From Pseudoalteromonas denitrificans DSM 6059 (GTDB lineage: Bacteria > Pseudomonadota > Gammaproteobacteria > Enterobacterales > Alteromonadaceae): a stretch of DNA of 64,000 bases. Shown here one piece after another: positions 56,306 through 64,000 of this stretch. Under the pieces are notes generated by a model. It ran no database searches. It saw only the letters and a program-made list of their open reading frames with translations, and was not told the origin of the DNA. Numbering within the stretch: position 1 is the stretch's first letter; each line of letters starts with the position of its first letter. Where the stretch lies: the NCBI RefSeq assembly GCF_900112265.1, contig NZ_FOLO01000005.1, positions 62,001-126,000 of the forward strand, read 5' to 3'. The position numbers were made by a program, and so were the translations under genes.

Positions 56306-57601
56306 GTGTTTAACTGGAATGAGGAAACAAATGCTTCGCGGGAGTCAATTTTACAAAGACCCGCAATTGCGATGGGGGCTGATATAAAATCAGCAACTCA
56401 AATAATTATAGATCAGGTTAAAGACAAAGGAGATGAGGCCCTACTTCAGCTTGCAAAAAAATTTGACAATGTTTATGAACTTGAATTGATGGTCTCTATG
56501 AATGATATTGATCAGGCACAAGAAAAACTATCACCTGAGTTAAAGTCAGCCATAGAGTGTGCATATGACAATATTGTTGCTTTTCACACAATGCAACAAC
56601 CCAAAGATATAAAATTAGAGACTATCCCTGGTGTTTTATGTGAACTAAAGTATCAAGCTATTGAAGCCGTAGGGATTTATGTTCCTGGTGGAAGCGCACC
56701 TTTACCTTCGTCTGTTTTAATGCAAGGTGTTCTGGCACAGTTAAGCGGCGCAAAAACAGTTGTACTCGCAACCCCAGTCAAAAATACAGAGACCTTGAAC
56801 CCTGCCATTTTGTATGCTGCAAAGCTATGTGGCATTAAAACAATTTTAAAGTCAGGTGGCGCAGGTGCAATCGCAGCACTTGCATTTGGCACACAAAGTG
56901 TCCCCGCTGTTAATAAAATATTTGGCCCAGGAAACGCATTTGTTACCATGGCAAAGCAACTTGTCTCTTCGCAAGTCCCTGGACTTGCCATAGATATGCC
57001 AGCAGGTCCATCTGAGGTACTTATTATTGCAGATAAAAGAGCTAACCCAGACTTTATTGCTGCAGATTTATTATCCCAAGCAGAGCATGGAAAAGATTCT
57101 CAAGTTATTTTAATCTCTAACGCTTCAGAAATTATTGAAAAAACACAGCTTGCACTCGCTCAGCAACTAAAAACCCTTTCTAGGGCTGAAATTGCAATGG
57201 CAGCACTTGATAATTCAGCATATATTCTTGTTGATACGATTACACAAGCTTTCGAGGTTTCAGCCATTTATGGACCTGAACACTTGATTTTACAATTAGC
57301 TAATTGTGATGATTATTTACCGCTAATAAAAAATGCTGGCTCAGTATTTGTTGGCGATTATAGCCCAGAGTCTGCCGGAGATTATGCTTCAGGCACAAAC
57401 CATGTATTGCCTACCTATGGTTACAGTAAAGTTTATTCAAGTTTAAATTTATTAGACTTTTATCGAACTTACACAGTGCAAACAATCACAAAACAGGGGT
57501 TAACCGATTTATCTTCAGCAATTTTACCAATAGCAGCTGCCGAAGGTTTAGATGCTCACGCCCATGCTGTAAGCATTCGATTAGAAAAAGAGGTCTGTTG
57601 A
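56306..57601 (+). CDS. hisD: histidinol dehydrogenase
   Basis: The product has 431 residues, the usual length. Motifs include GIYVPGGSAPLPSSVLM, KIFGPGNAFVTMAKQ, DMPAGPSEVLIIAD and LLSQAEHGKDSQVIL (zinc ligands) and the catalytic YGPEHLILQ and GTNHVLPTYG regions. It performs the last two oxidations from histidinol to histidine. The GTG start lies 4 bases after the hisG stop with ggag upstream. Confidence 0.97.
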   Translation: MFNWNEETNASRESILQRPAIAMGADIKSATQIIIDQVKDKGDEALLQLAKKFDNVYELELMVSMNDIDQAQEKLSPELKSAIECAYDNIVAFHTMQQPKDIKLETIPGVLCELKYQAIEAVGIYVPGGSAPLPSSVLMQGVLAQLSGAKTVVLATPVKNTETLNPAILYAAKLCGIKTILKSGGAGAIAALAFGTQSVPAVNKIFGPGNAFVTMAKQLVSSQVPGLAIDMPAGPSEVLIIADKRANPDFIAADLLSQAEHGKDSQVILISNASEIIEKTQLALAQQLKTLSRAEIAMAALDNSAYILVDTITQAFEVSAIYGPEHLILQLANCDDYLPLIKNAGSVFVGDYSPESAGDYASGTNHVLPTYGYSKVYSSLNLLDFYRTYTVQTITKQGLTDLSSAILPIAAAEGLDAHAHAVSIRLEKEVC

Positions 57602-57603
57602 TC

Positions 57604-58671
57604 ATGTCTAAATTTTTACCCGATTATATTGATAAGTTAACAGCCTATAGTTCTGCCAAAAGTGAAAAGCTGACAGGCACAACTTGGCTCAATGCTAATG
57701 AAAATCCTTATGCTCAAAATATAACGCTTAGTATAGATGACTTAAATAGATATCCTGAACCCCAGCCTGAAGCTGTAATACAAAGATACGCACAATATGC
57801 AAAAGTTGAAACTAATCAAGTTTTAATGACACGTGGTGCTGATGAAGGTATCGAATTATTAATTCGTACTTTTTGTGAATCTGCAAAAGACAGTATTGCG
57901 ATATTCTTGCCGACATATGGTATGTATAAAGTCAGTGCTCAAAGCCATAATATCGCCATTAATGCTTTAAGCCAAGAGAGTTTACAAACATCAACAATTT
58001 CAGAATTAGCCTCACAAATTGGTGATTCAAAATTAGTGTTTATATGCAATCCGAATAATCCAACTGGTGCATTAGTGACAACCAAGCGATTAGAAAACCT
58101 TTCAGATGCATTGCCTGATAATACAATTTTAGTTGTCGATGAAGCCTATATAGAGTTTTGCAGTGAATATGACAATAGCCAGCTGATCAATACACGAAAA
58201 AATGTTGTGATCTTAAGAACACTATCAAAGGCATTTGCACTGGCAGGCTTAAGGTGTGGTTTCACTTTAGCCCCCACTACTATTTTATCCGCAATGAAAA
58301 AAGTATTAGCGCCCTATCCTGTTTCAAGTGTTGTTGCCTCGATTGCCAAAAATGCGTTAGGTAACGATTCAATTTCAAGTATGCGAAGACAAGTTGTTAT
58401 TTTAAATAAACTAAAACAGGAGTTAATCGATTGGCTAAAAACATCTTCGCATGTTTCGCAAGTCTTATCTGGTGAAGGTAATTTTGTGACATTAAAGTTG
58501 AAAAACAAGCAATCAATGCAAGTCTCCTCTGAAATGGGTTTGATTATGAGACCTTTCACATTATTTGATTCTCAACATTGGCTCAGGATCAGCATTGGTA
58601 ATAATACAGAGCTTGATCAAGTTAAAACTTGGTTAGAGAGTTTAAACAAAATTCAAAGTAGTAAGAGATAA
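57604..58671 (+). CDS. hisC: histidinol-phosphate aminotransferase
   Basis: The product has 355 residues from the ATG at 57604, 2 bases after hisD. It is a fold-type I PLP enzyme. WLNANENPYA opens it, VFICNPNNPTGALV and VVDEAYIEFC bind the cofactor ring, and LRTLSKAFALAGLRCGF carries the PLP lysine (about residue 209). It transfers an amino group from glutamate to imidazole-acetol phosphate. Confidence 0.97.
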   Translation: MSKFLPDYIDKLTAYSSAKSEKLTGTTWLNANENPYAQNITLSIDDLNRYPEPQPEAVIQRYAQYAKVETNQVLMTRGADEGIELLIRTFCESAKDSIAIFLPTYGMYKVSAQSHNIAINALSQESLQTSTISELASQIGDSKLVFICNPNNPTGALVTTKRLENLSDALPDNTILVVDEAYIEFCSEYDNSQLINTRKNVVILRTLSKAFALAGLRCGFTLAPTTILSAMKKVLAPYPVSSVVASIAKNALGNDSISSMRRQVVILNKLKQELIDWLKTSSHVSQVLSGEGNFVTLKLKNKQSMQVSSEMGLIMRPFTLFDSQHWLRISIGNNTELDQVKTWLESLNKIQSSKR

Positions 58672-58673
58672 TC

Positions 58674-59735
58674 ATGCAAAAACCTTATTTATTTATTGAC
58701 CGTGACGGCACATTAATTGATGAACCAATTGAAGACAAACAGGTTGACTCCTTAGCTAAAGTAAAATTAGAGCCGGGTGTGATCATGGCCTTATTACAGC
58801 TTCAACAAGCTGGATTTAAATTAGTCATGGTTTCTAATCAAGATGGGCTAGGAACGGATAGTTTTCCTACAGCTGATTTTGATCTCGCTCAAAATAAAAT
58901 GATGGAGATTTTTTGCACACAAGGTATCTCTTTTGAATCTGTTCTGATTTGCCCTCATTTTAATGAAGATAACTGTGATTGTAGAAAACCAAGAACAGGT
59001 TTGCTAACTCAGTTGATGCAATCAGGTAAAGTTGATTTAGCAAAGTCTTATGTAATAGGTGATAGAGAAACTGACATAGGTTTGGCAAAAAACCTCTGCT
59101 GTAAAGGCATTTTATATCAAGGTGACTGGCAAAAGATAGTGACTCAACTTACCACTATGAATCGTGAAGCAATTATCAATAGAGATACAAAAGAAACGCA
59201 AATTAGTGTCAAAATAAATTTAGATGAAACTGCAAAAGGCCATATTAGTACAGGTTTAGGTTTTTTTGATCATATGTTAGATCAAATAAAAACCCATGGT
59301 AATTTTATGCTGGATATACAAGCTAAAGGCGATCTGCATATCGATGAACATCACTTAGTTGAAGACATCGGCATCGCAATTGGTCAAGCACTTAAAATTG
59401 CGCTAGGCACTAAATCTCAGATTGCACGTTATGGGTTTTCTCTTCCAATGGATGAGTGCCTTGCACAAGCACAAATTGATTTATCTGGACGTGCTTCATT
59501 TGTTTTAAACGCAAAGTTTAGTCGCGATAAAACAGGCGATTTAGATGTTCAAATGGTTGAACATTTTTTCAAAAGTTTAAGTGATAATGCAGGGTTAAGT
59601 TTGATATTAAGCGTCAGTGATGGCAATTGCCATCACCAAGTTGAAGGCCTTTTCAAAGTATTTTCCAGAGCGTTACGCATGGCCATCTCTGTTGATAAAA
59701 GCCAAAGCCTTGCAAGCTCTAAAGGCTGTTTGTAA
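58674..59735 (+). CDS. hisB: bifunctional histidinol phosphatase / IGP dehydratase
   Basis: The 353-residue product has two domains. The N-terminal HAD phosphatase shows FIDRDGTLID (about residues 6-15) and zinc cysteines in CPHFNEDNCDCRKP. The C-terminal dehydratase (about 165-353) shows GLGFFDHMLDQI, HIDEHHLVEDIGIAIG and MVEHFFKSL. Fusion of the two is typical of enterobacteria and relatives. It starts 2 bases after hisC. Confidence 0.97.
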   Translation: MQKPYLFIDRDGTLIDEPIEDKQVDSLAKVKLEPGVIMALLQLQQAGFKLVMVSNQDGLGTDSFPTADFDLAQNKMMEIFCTQGISFESVLICPHFNEDNCDCRKPRTGLLTQLMQSGKVDLAKSYVIGDRETDIGLAKNLCCKGILYQGDWQKIVTQLTTMNREAIINRDTKETQISVKINLDETAKGHISTGLGFFDHMLDQIKTHGNFMLDIQAKGDLHIDEHHLVEDIGIAIGQALKIALGTKSQIARYGFSLPMDECLAQAQIDLSGRASFVLNAKFSRDKTGDLDVQMVEHFFKSLSDNAGLSLILSVSDGNCHHQVEGLFKVFSRALRMAISVDKSQSLASSKGCL

Positions 59736-59761
59736 ATGTCAAAACTAAATAGGAGAAATAC

Positions 59762-60352
59762 GTGTTAGCAATTATAGATACAGGATGTGCAAATATAAAT
59801 TCCGTTAGATTTGCTTTTGAGCGCTTAGGTGTCATTCCTGAAATAATCACTGATGTTGATAAATTAAAGCATGCCGAACGAGTCATTTTACCAGGTGTTG
59901 GTCATGCTTCTGTTGCAATGGAAAGACTAATATCAGCTGGCTGGGTCGATGCAATTAATGAATTTCAACGACCTTTAATGGGAATTTGCTTAGGCATGCA
60001 ACTTTTATGTTCGCATTCGTCTGAAGGCAACATTAAAACCTTAAATAAAATAAAGGGGGATGTTGCAGAACTAGATGTTGGCCAATTAACCAGTCCGCAT
60101 ATGGGGTGGAACAACCTCAATATATTAAAGCAACATGCGCTAACAAAAGGAATAACAAACGAACAACAAGTCTATTTTGTCCATAGTTTTGCTCATCAAG
60201 TCAATGACTGTACTTTAGCGCAAGCCCAATACGGACAAAATTTTTCTGCCGTTATAACGCAAGACAACTTTGCTGGGATGCAATTTCATCCAGAACGCTC
60301 AGCAAAAGTTGGCTCTCAACTATTAAAAAACTTTTTAGATTGGCGAATTTAG
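59762..60352 (+). CDS. hisH: imidazole glycerol phosphate synthase, glutaminase subunit
   Basis: The 196-residue product has the class I amidotransferase triad: Cys in MGICLGMQLL (about residue 77), His and Glu in QFHPERS near the end. It supplies ammonia to HisF. The GTG start has aggag 7 bases upstream. The 26-base gap after hisB is the longest in the operon. Confidence 0.97.
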   Translation: MLAIIDTGCANINSVRFAFERLGVIPEIITDVDKLKHAERVILPGVGHASVAMERLISAGWVDAINEFQRPLMGICLGMQLLCSHSSEGNIKTLNKIKGDVAELDVGQLTSPHMGWNNLNILKQHALTKGITNEQQVYFVHSFAHQVNDCTLAQAQYGQNFSAVITQDNFAGMQFHPERSAKVGSQLLKNFLDWRI

Positions 60353-60364
60353 GTTAAAAAAATT

Positions 60365-61087
60365 ATGATAATTCCAGCATTAGATGTATTACAAAATCGT
60401 ATTGTACGTTTATATCAAGGTAAATATGATACAGCCCAATTTTATCCATTTGAACTTGCACAAAGACTTAAGCAATACGCCAATTCAGGCGCTAAAAAGC
60501 TTCATTTAGTTGATTTAGAAGGCGCACGCGATCCGAGTAAAAAACAATGGCAACATATACAAAGCGCATTAAAAGAGCTCAAAGTTCCTTTTCAAATAGG
60601 CGGAGGTATTCGAAACGCATCGGATATATCCACTTGGCTGGACGCAGGCGCATCCCAAGTAGTAATAGGATCCATGGCAGTAGAACAACAACAAACTGTG
60701 GCTGATTGGATCAAGAAATTTGGTCCACAACATTTTTGCATTGCCCTAGATGTTAATAAAACCGAAGATGGCTGGCAACCTGCAACTCATGGTTGGCTTG
60801 AAGCGTCTCAATATACACTATTTGAATTAGTTACGTTTTATCAATCTGTTGGTATTAATGATTTTTTATGTACCGATATAAGTAAGGATGGCACCATGAC
60901 AGGCCCTTCATTTGAACTATATAAGGACCTTTTATCAGAATTTAAAGATATCAAATTGCAAGCCTCTGGTGGTGTAAGTTCATTGCAAGACATCAAACAA
61001 CTCAATGAATTAGGCGTATCGGGTATCATACTCGGTAAATCATTATTAGATGGTGCTTTTACTGTTGAGGAGGCTATTAATGCTTAG
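60365..61087 (+). CDS. hisA: phosphoribosyl-formimino AICAR-P isomerase
   Basis: This is a 240-residue TIM barrel. [18 protein letters not shown] opens it with the catalytic Asp, and [11 protein letters not shown] and [10 protein letters not shown] are the phosphate-binding loops. It isomerises ProFAR to PRFAR. The last 8 bases overlap hisF. Confidence 0.97.
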   Translation: MIIPALDVLQNRIVRLYQGKYDTAQFYPFELAQRLKQYANSGAKKLHLVDLEGARDPSKKQWQHIQSALKELKVPFQIGGGIRNASDISTWLDAGASQVVIGSMAVEQQQTVADWIKKFGPQHFCIALDVNKTEDGWQPATHGWLEASQYTLFELVTFYQSVGINDFLCTDISKDGTMTGPSFELYKDLLSEFKDIKLQASGGVSSLQDIKQLNELGVSGIILGKSLLDGAFTVEEAINA

Positions 61088-61856
61088 TAAACGTATTATA
61101 CCTTGCCTTGATGTTAAAAATGGTCAAGTCGTTAAAGGTGTAAAATTTAAAGGCCATGAAGTAGTTGGCGATATTTTAGAGTTAGCTAAGGCTTACAGTG
61201 AAGCAGGAGCCGATGAACTGGTATTTTATGAAATAAGTGCCAGTGTTGAAAAACGATTATTAGATTTGAACTGGGTTGAAAGCATAGCAAAAAATATTGA
61301 TATTCCTTTTTGCGTCGCTGGTGGTATTAAGTCTGTAGAGGATGCTGCAAGCGTTTTAAAACAAGGCGCTGATAAAATCAGTATCAATAGCCCTGCGATT
61401 GCCAAACCAAGCCTTATTAAAGAGCTGCATGATGAGTTTGGTAAACAATGTGTTGTAGTGGGTATTGACAGTTTTTATGATGAAACGAGCAATGAATACC
61501 TAGTTTATCAATTAACTGGCGACCCGAATGCAACAAGCAAAACACGTTATAAAACTTTAGATTGGGTTAAAAAAGTGCAAGATCTCGGCGCTGGTGAAAT
61601 TGTACTTAACTGCATGAATCAAGATGGGGTAAGAAAAGGCTATGATATTGAACAACTCAAAAAAGTTAGAAATATTTGTACCTTACCTATTATCGCATCA
61701 GGCGGTGCTGGCAGTATGTCTGATTTCAAAAATGTATTCGAACAAACAAATATTGATGGTGCACTAGCAGCAAGTGTTTTCCATAAAGACATAATAAAGA
61801 TACCTGAACTTAAACAATATTTAGCTCACAACAAAATAGCGACAAGATTATGTTAA
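61080..61856 (+). CDS. hisF: imidazole glycerol phosphate synthase, cyclase subunit
   Basis: The product has 258 residues from the ATG at 61080, which overlaps the end of hisA; gagg is 7 bases upstream. [33 protein letters not shown] and [13 protein letters not shown] are the barrel motifs, including the catalytic Asp near residue 11. It forms imidazole glycerol phosphate and AICAR with ammonia from HisH. Confidence 0.97.
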   Translation: MLSKRIIPCLDVKNGQVVKGVKFKGHEVVGDILELAKAYSEAGADELVFYEISASVEKRLLDLNWVESIAKNIDIPFCVAGGIKSVEDAASVLKQGADKISINSPAIAKPSLIKELHDEFGKQCVVVGIDSFYDETSNEYLVYQLTGDPNATSKTRYKTLDWVKKVQDLGAGEIVLNCMNQDGVRKGYDIEQLKKVRNICTLPIIASGGAGSMSDFKNVFEQTNIDGALAASVFHKDIIKIPELKQYLAHNKIATRLC

Positions 61857-62461
61857 TAAATACAAGTAATATAAATGAGATTGACTTTGAAAAAAGTGAA
61901 CTTATGCCTGCAATCGTTCAGGACAAAAATACCGGCGTCATTTTAATGCAAGGTTTTATGAATTTTGCTGCATTAGAAAAAACCTTAGACTGCGGTAAAG
62001 TCACATTTTTTAGCCGTTCAAAACAAAGACTGTGGACTAAAGGGGAATCTTCCAAAAACTATTTAAACGTTAAAGAAATTCACACTGACTGTGATTTTGA
62101 TTCAATTCTTATTTTGGCTACACCTGATGGACCAACTTGCCACTTAGGTAGCCAAAGTTGTTTTGAAAATGCAAAACCAGACTTAGCATTTTTAGCACAG
62201 TTAAATCAGGTGATTTCAAACAGAAAAAATGACGATCCAAATGATAGCTATACTGCATCTTTATTTGCAAAAGATATTAGTCGAAGTGCACAAAAAGTGG
62301 GGGAAGAAGGCGTTGAAGTTGCATTAGCTGCTGTTAAGCAAGATATTGAAGAACTAAAAAATGAGTCCGCAGACTTGCTTTATCACTTACTGGTTTTACT
62401 ACAAAGATCAGAAACAGATATTTCAGACGTCATAAAAGTCTTACAGCAACGCCATAAATAG
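61850..62461 (+). CDS. hisI: bifunctional phosphoribosyl-AMP cyclohydrolase / -ATP pyrophosphatase
   Basis: This is a 203-residue HisIE fusion. The cyclohydrolase half shows [27 protein letters not shown] and HTDCDFDS (metal Cys residues). The pyrophosphatase half (about residues 110-203) shows [17 protein letters not shown] and [13 protein letters not shown]. It does steps two and three of the pathway. It overlaps hisF by 7 bases and ends the operon before a terminator. Confidence 0.97.
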   Translation: MLINTSNINEIDFEKSELMPAIVQDKNTGVILMQGFMNFAALEKTLDCGKVTFFSRSKQRLWTKGESSKNYLNVKEIHTDCDFDSILILATPDGPTCHLGSQSCFENAKPDLAFLAQLNQVISNRKNDDPNDSYTASLFAKDISRSAQKVGEEGVEVALAAVKQDIEELKNESADLLYHLLVLLQRSETDISDVIKVLQQRHK

Positions 62462-62493
62462 CATATTGACAGGTAATTAATTCAAAAAAGGTG

Positions 62494-62522
62494 AAAAGGA
62501 GTCTATATTGACTCCTTTTCTT
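62494..62522 (+). terminator. terminator of the his operon
   Basis: Hairpin aaaaggagt / actcctttt followed by a T-rich run. Confidence 0.85.
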
Positions 62523-62583
62523 TTTATTTATCAATATTAACGGTATCCTTATATTAGCCAATTTAACACCAAGGAGTGTATTA

Positions 62584-63090
62584 ATGAAATCCCCTTTTCT
62601 ACTGGTTGCAGGCGTTATTACTTTATCAGGTTGTGTAAATACCTTGTCTCAAGAACAGCAAACTAAAATAGATAACATGACTTCATGTGAAAAGATTCAA
62701 GGTTTGCTTGAATCCTATGAGAATGATTTTGCTCCACTAAAACAAAGCCGCGTTAAAAACAAATATATGGAAGTTTGGCAAGCTTCTTATAATTTGGTGG
62801 GTGAAAATTGCCAAATATCTAAAGGTAATAACAATACCAATAATTATATGTGCCAACAAAATTTTAGTGAAAAAGATCTCGCTGTTGCAATATACTCACA
62901 AGCTGTCGATTTCACAAAAAACTGTTTGAAAGAACAGGGATGGAGAATTAAAACTGAAAATAATAAGGGTTCAGTGCGCACAACATTTTTTTTAAATGAG
63001 TCAAGCCCTAGCCTTTCAATACATTCAGGAAAAACTTTAGCTAAATTAAATGATGTATGGATGACATCATTTGAAGTTGGCAAACGATAA
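62584..63090 (+). CDS. hypothetical lipoprotein
   Basis: The 168-residue product has a lipoprotein signal with lipobox LSGC (lipid Cys about residue 17) and a good ribosome site (aaggag). Five further cysteines, including CEKIQ, NCQIS and MCQQN, suggest disulfides in the periplasm. I recognise no family. Confidence 0.65.
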   Translation: MKSPFLLVAGVITLSGCVNTLSQEQQTKIDNMTSCEKIQGLLESYENDFAPLKQSRVKNKYMEVWQASYNLVGENCQISKGNNNTNNYMCQQNFSEKDLAVAIYSQAVDFTKNCLKEQGWRIKTENNKGSVRTTFFLNESSPSLSIHSGKTLAKLNDVWMTSFEVGKR

Positions 63091-63094
63091 GCAT

Positions 63095-63123
63095 AAAACA
63101 TGGCTCAACTCATTTGAGCCATG
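63095..63123. terminator. hairpin between the lipoprotein and protease genes
   Basis: Perfect 10-base arms catggctcaa / ttgagccatg. An A-run on the left gives Ts for the leftward protease transcript. Confidence 0.65.
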
Positions 63124-63131
63124 AGTACCCT

Positions 63132-64000
63132 TTAAATAAGTTTTATTTTTATACTTGGCTTTGCCGCCGACAATTCAATAATATGCCCATTTCTTAATAG
63201 TTTAAACATTATTTGCTCGCCACTTTTAATATTTTTAAGATAATCAGCTATGTTCATATAGTTTCCAGATTCACCCGTGATAATTATATCGCCTACCGCA
63301 AGTAAAATATCACCTCCCAATAACATGACCAGACCTTCTATCTCCGCTTCTAAAACCCCACCTTTAAGTCCTATTTTGTCTGCAAAACTTTGTTTAGCGA
63401 CTTTTTCAACCAGTATCCCCGACTTTTGTGGCACATTGAGTGCTTTAGCAACAGGATATGACAACAGTGAAAATTCCATACCAAACCAAATTGTAGGTTG
63501 TTCAATCAAAATTCTTTTAACCATGTTACTACTGGCAGCAAAACCTAGTCCTTCATTACCACCAGATTGTGTCTCTATATAACTCACTACACCTATGAGC
63601 TGCCCTTTACTATTAAATAAAGGACCACCAGAATTTCCTTGATTAATAGCAGCATCCGTTTGCAAAAACTCTATTTCACCTTTACCTAAACCTTCATGAA
63701 TACGCCGTCCACTTAGGTGACCCACAGTAAGTGTATGGCTTAAGCCATAAGGTGTTCCAATCACAAATACTTCTTCACCTATTTGTGTTTTTTCGGAATT
63801 AGCTATTTTTATTGCAGGGAAATCTTTATCATTTGTGATTAATTTTATAAGCGCAATATCAGCAGCTTGGTAACTAGACAAAACCTTCGCTTTAAATTGA
63901 CCTTTACCTTGCACATCTACCGTTAATTCATCAGCACTATTAACAACATGCGCCGCGGTTAGTATAAGCCCTTCAGAGTTAATTAACGTGCCGGTTCCTA
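63132..64000 (-). CDS. trypsin-like (S1C) serine protease with PDZ domain, partial
   Basis: The gene continues past the right edge, so its N-terminus is missing. The visible part (about 289 residues) starts with GTGTLINSEGLILTAAHVVN, which contains the catalytic His. It then has the Asp in SYQAADIALIKL and the Ser in QGNSGGPLFN, so the triad is complete. A PDZ-like domain follows (about the last 100 residues) and ends the protein. This is the DegP/DegQ/DegS family with a single divergent PDZ. Location is probably periplasmic or membrane anchored. Confidence 0.88.
   Translation of the reverse strand, partial: GTGTLINSEGLILTAAHVVNSADELTVDVQGKGQFKAKVLSSYQAADIALIKLITNDKDFPAIKIANSEKTQIGEEVFVIGTPYGLSHTLTVGHLSGRRIHEGLGKGEIEFLQTDAAINQGNSGGPLFNSKGQLIGVVSYIETQSGGNEGLGFAASSNMVKRILIEQPTIWFGMEFSLLSYPVAKALNVPQKSGILVEKVAKQSFADKIGLKGGVLEAEIEGLVMLLGGDILLAVGDIIITGESGNYMNIADYLKNIKSGEQIMFKLLRNGHIIELSAAKPSIKIKLI

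Overview
The window looks like part of a secondary replicon (chromid, 'chromosome II') of a marine gammaproteobacterium of the Alteromonadales, most probably Pseudoalteromonas. The DNA is AT-rich. A plasmid-type replication and partition module (rep, parA, parB, iterons) sits beside housekeeping genes, including a complete histidine operon and minCDE. From memory, Pseudoalteromonas chromids carry the his operon, and most of them replicate unidirectionally with the terminus next to the origin. That recollection supports the assignment but is not proven by the sequence.

Layout. 1-3.0 kb: small unknown genes and an EAL phosphodiesterase. 3.2-6.4 kb: a SWIM/SNF2 helicase. 6.4-12.1 kb is the replication control centre. 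It holds an iteron cluster behind parB, parB and parA, a roughly 790 bp origin with about eleven GATC-containing 20-bp iterons, a DnaA box and AT-rich 9-mers, the initiator gene rep, and a convergent tus gene. Three copies of a 15-bp element lie in inverted arrangement at the tus start, 100 bp further on, and inside btuC. I read them as Ter sites forming a replication-fork trap 2-3 kb from the origin. A dif-like 28-bp site lies at 23.9 kb next to a solitary tyrosine recombinase. Origin, terminus and dimer-resolution site may therefore all lie within about 15 kb.

The rest is mostly core metabolism in blocks that recall the E. coli gene order. 12.1-22.4 kb: phosphotyrosine phosphatase, btuCD, DAHP synthase, ppsR/ppsA, ydiJ. 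24-31.5 kb: deaD, DUF1244, DUF1456, fhs, an FKBP isomerase, asd. 31.6-36.3 kb: a solute-binding protein plus diguanylate cyclase operon and a sugar transporter, each preceded by the same LacI-type operator. 36.4-52.6 kb: a TrmH-like methyltransferase, ycgN, ycgL, minCDE, rnd, fadD, a hydrolase, alkaline phosphatase, a methyltransferase with gloB and mltD, tsaB, yoaA. 52.8-54.8 kb: a decaying GMC-dehydrogenase cluster. 55.2-62.5 kb: the his attenuator with a four-histidine leader peptide and hisGDCBHAFI. 62.6 kb to the end: a lipoprotein and a serine protease that runs off the window.

Functional assignments rest on motifs and remembered family sequences; no database search was run. No tRNA, rRNA, insertion sequence or CRISPR array was seen.
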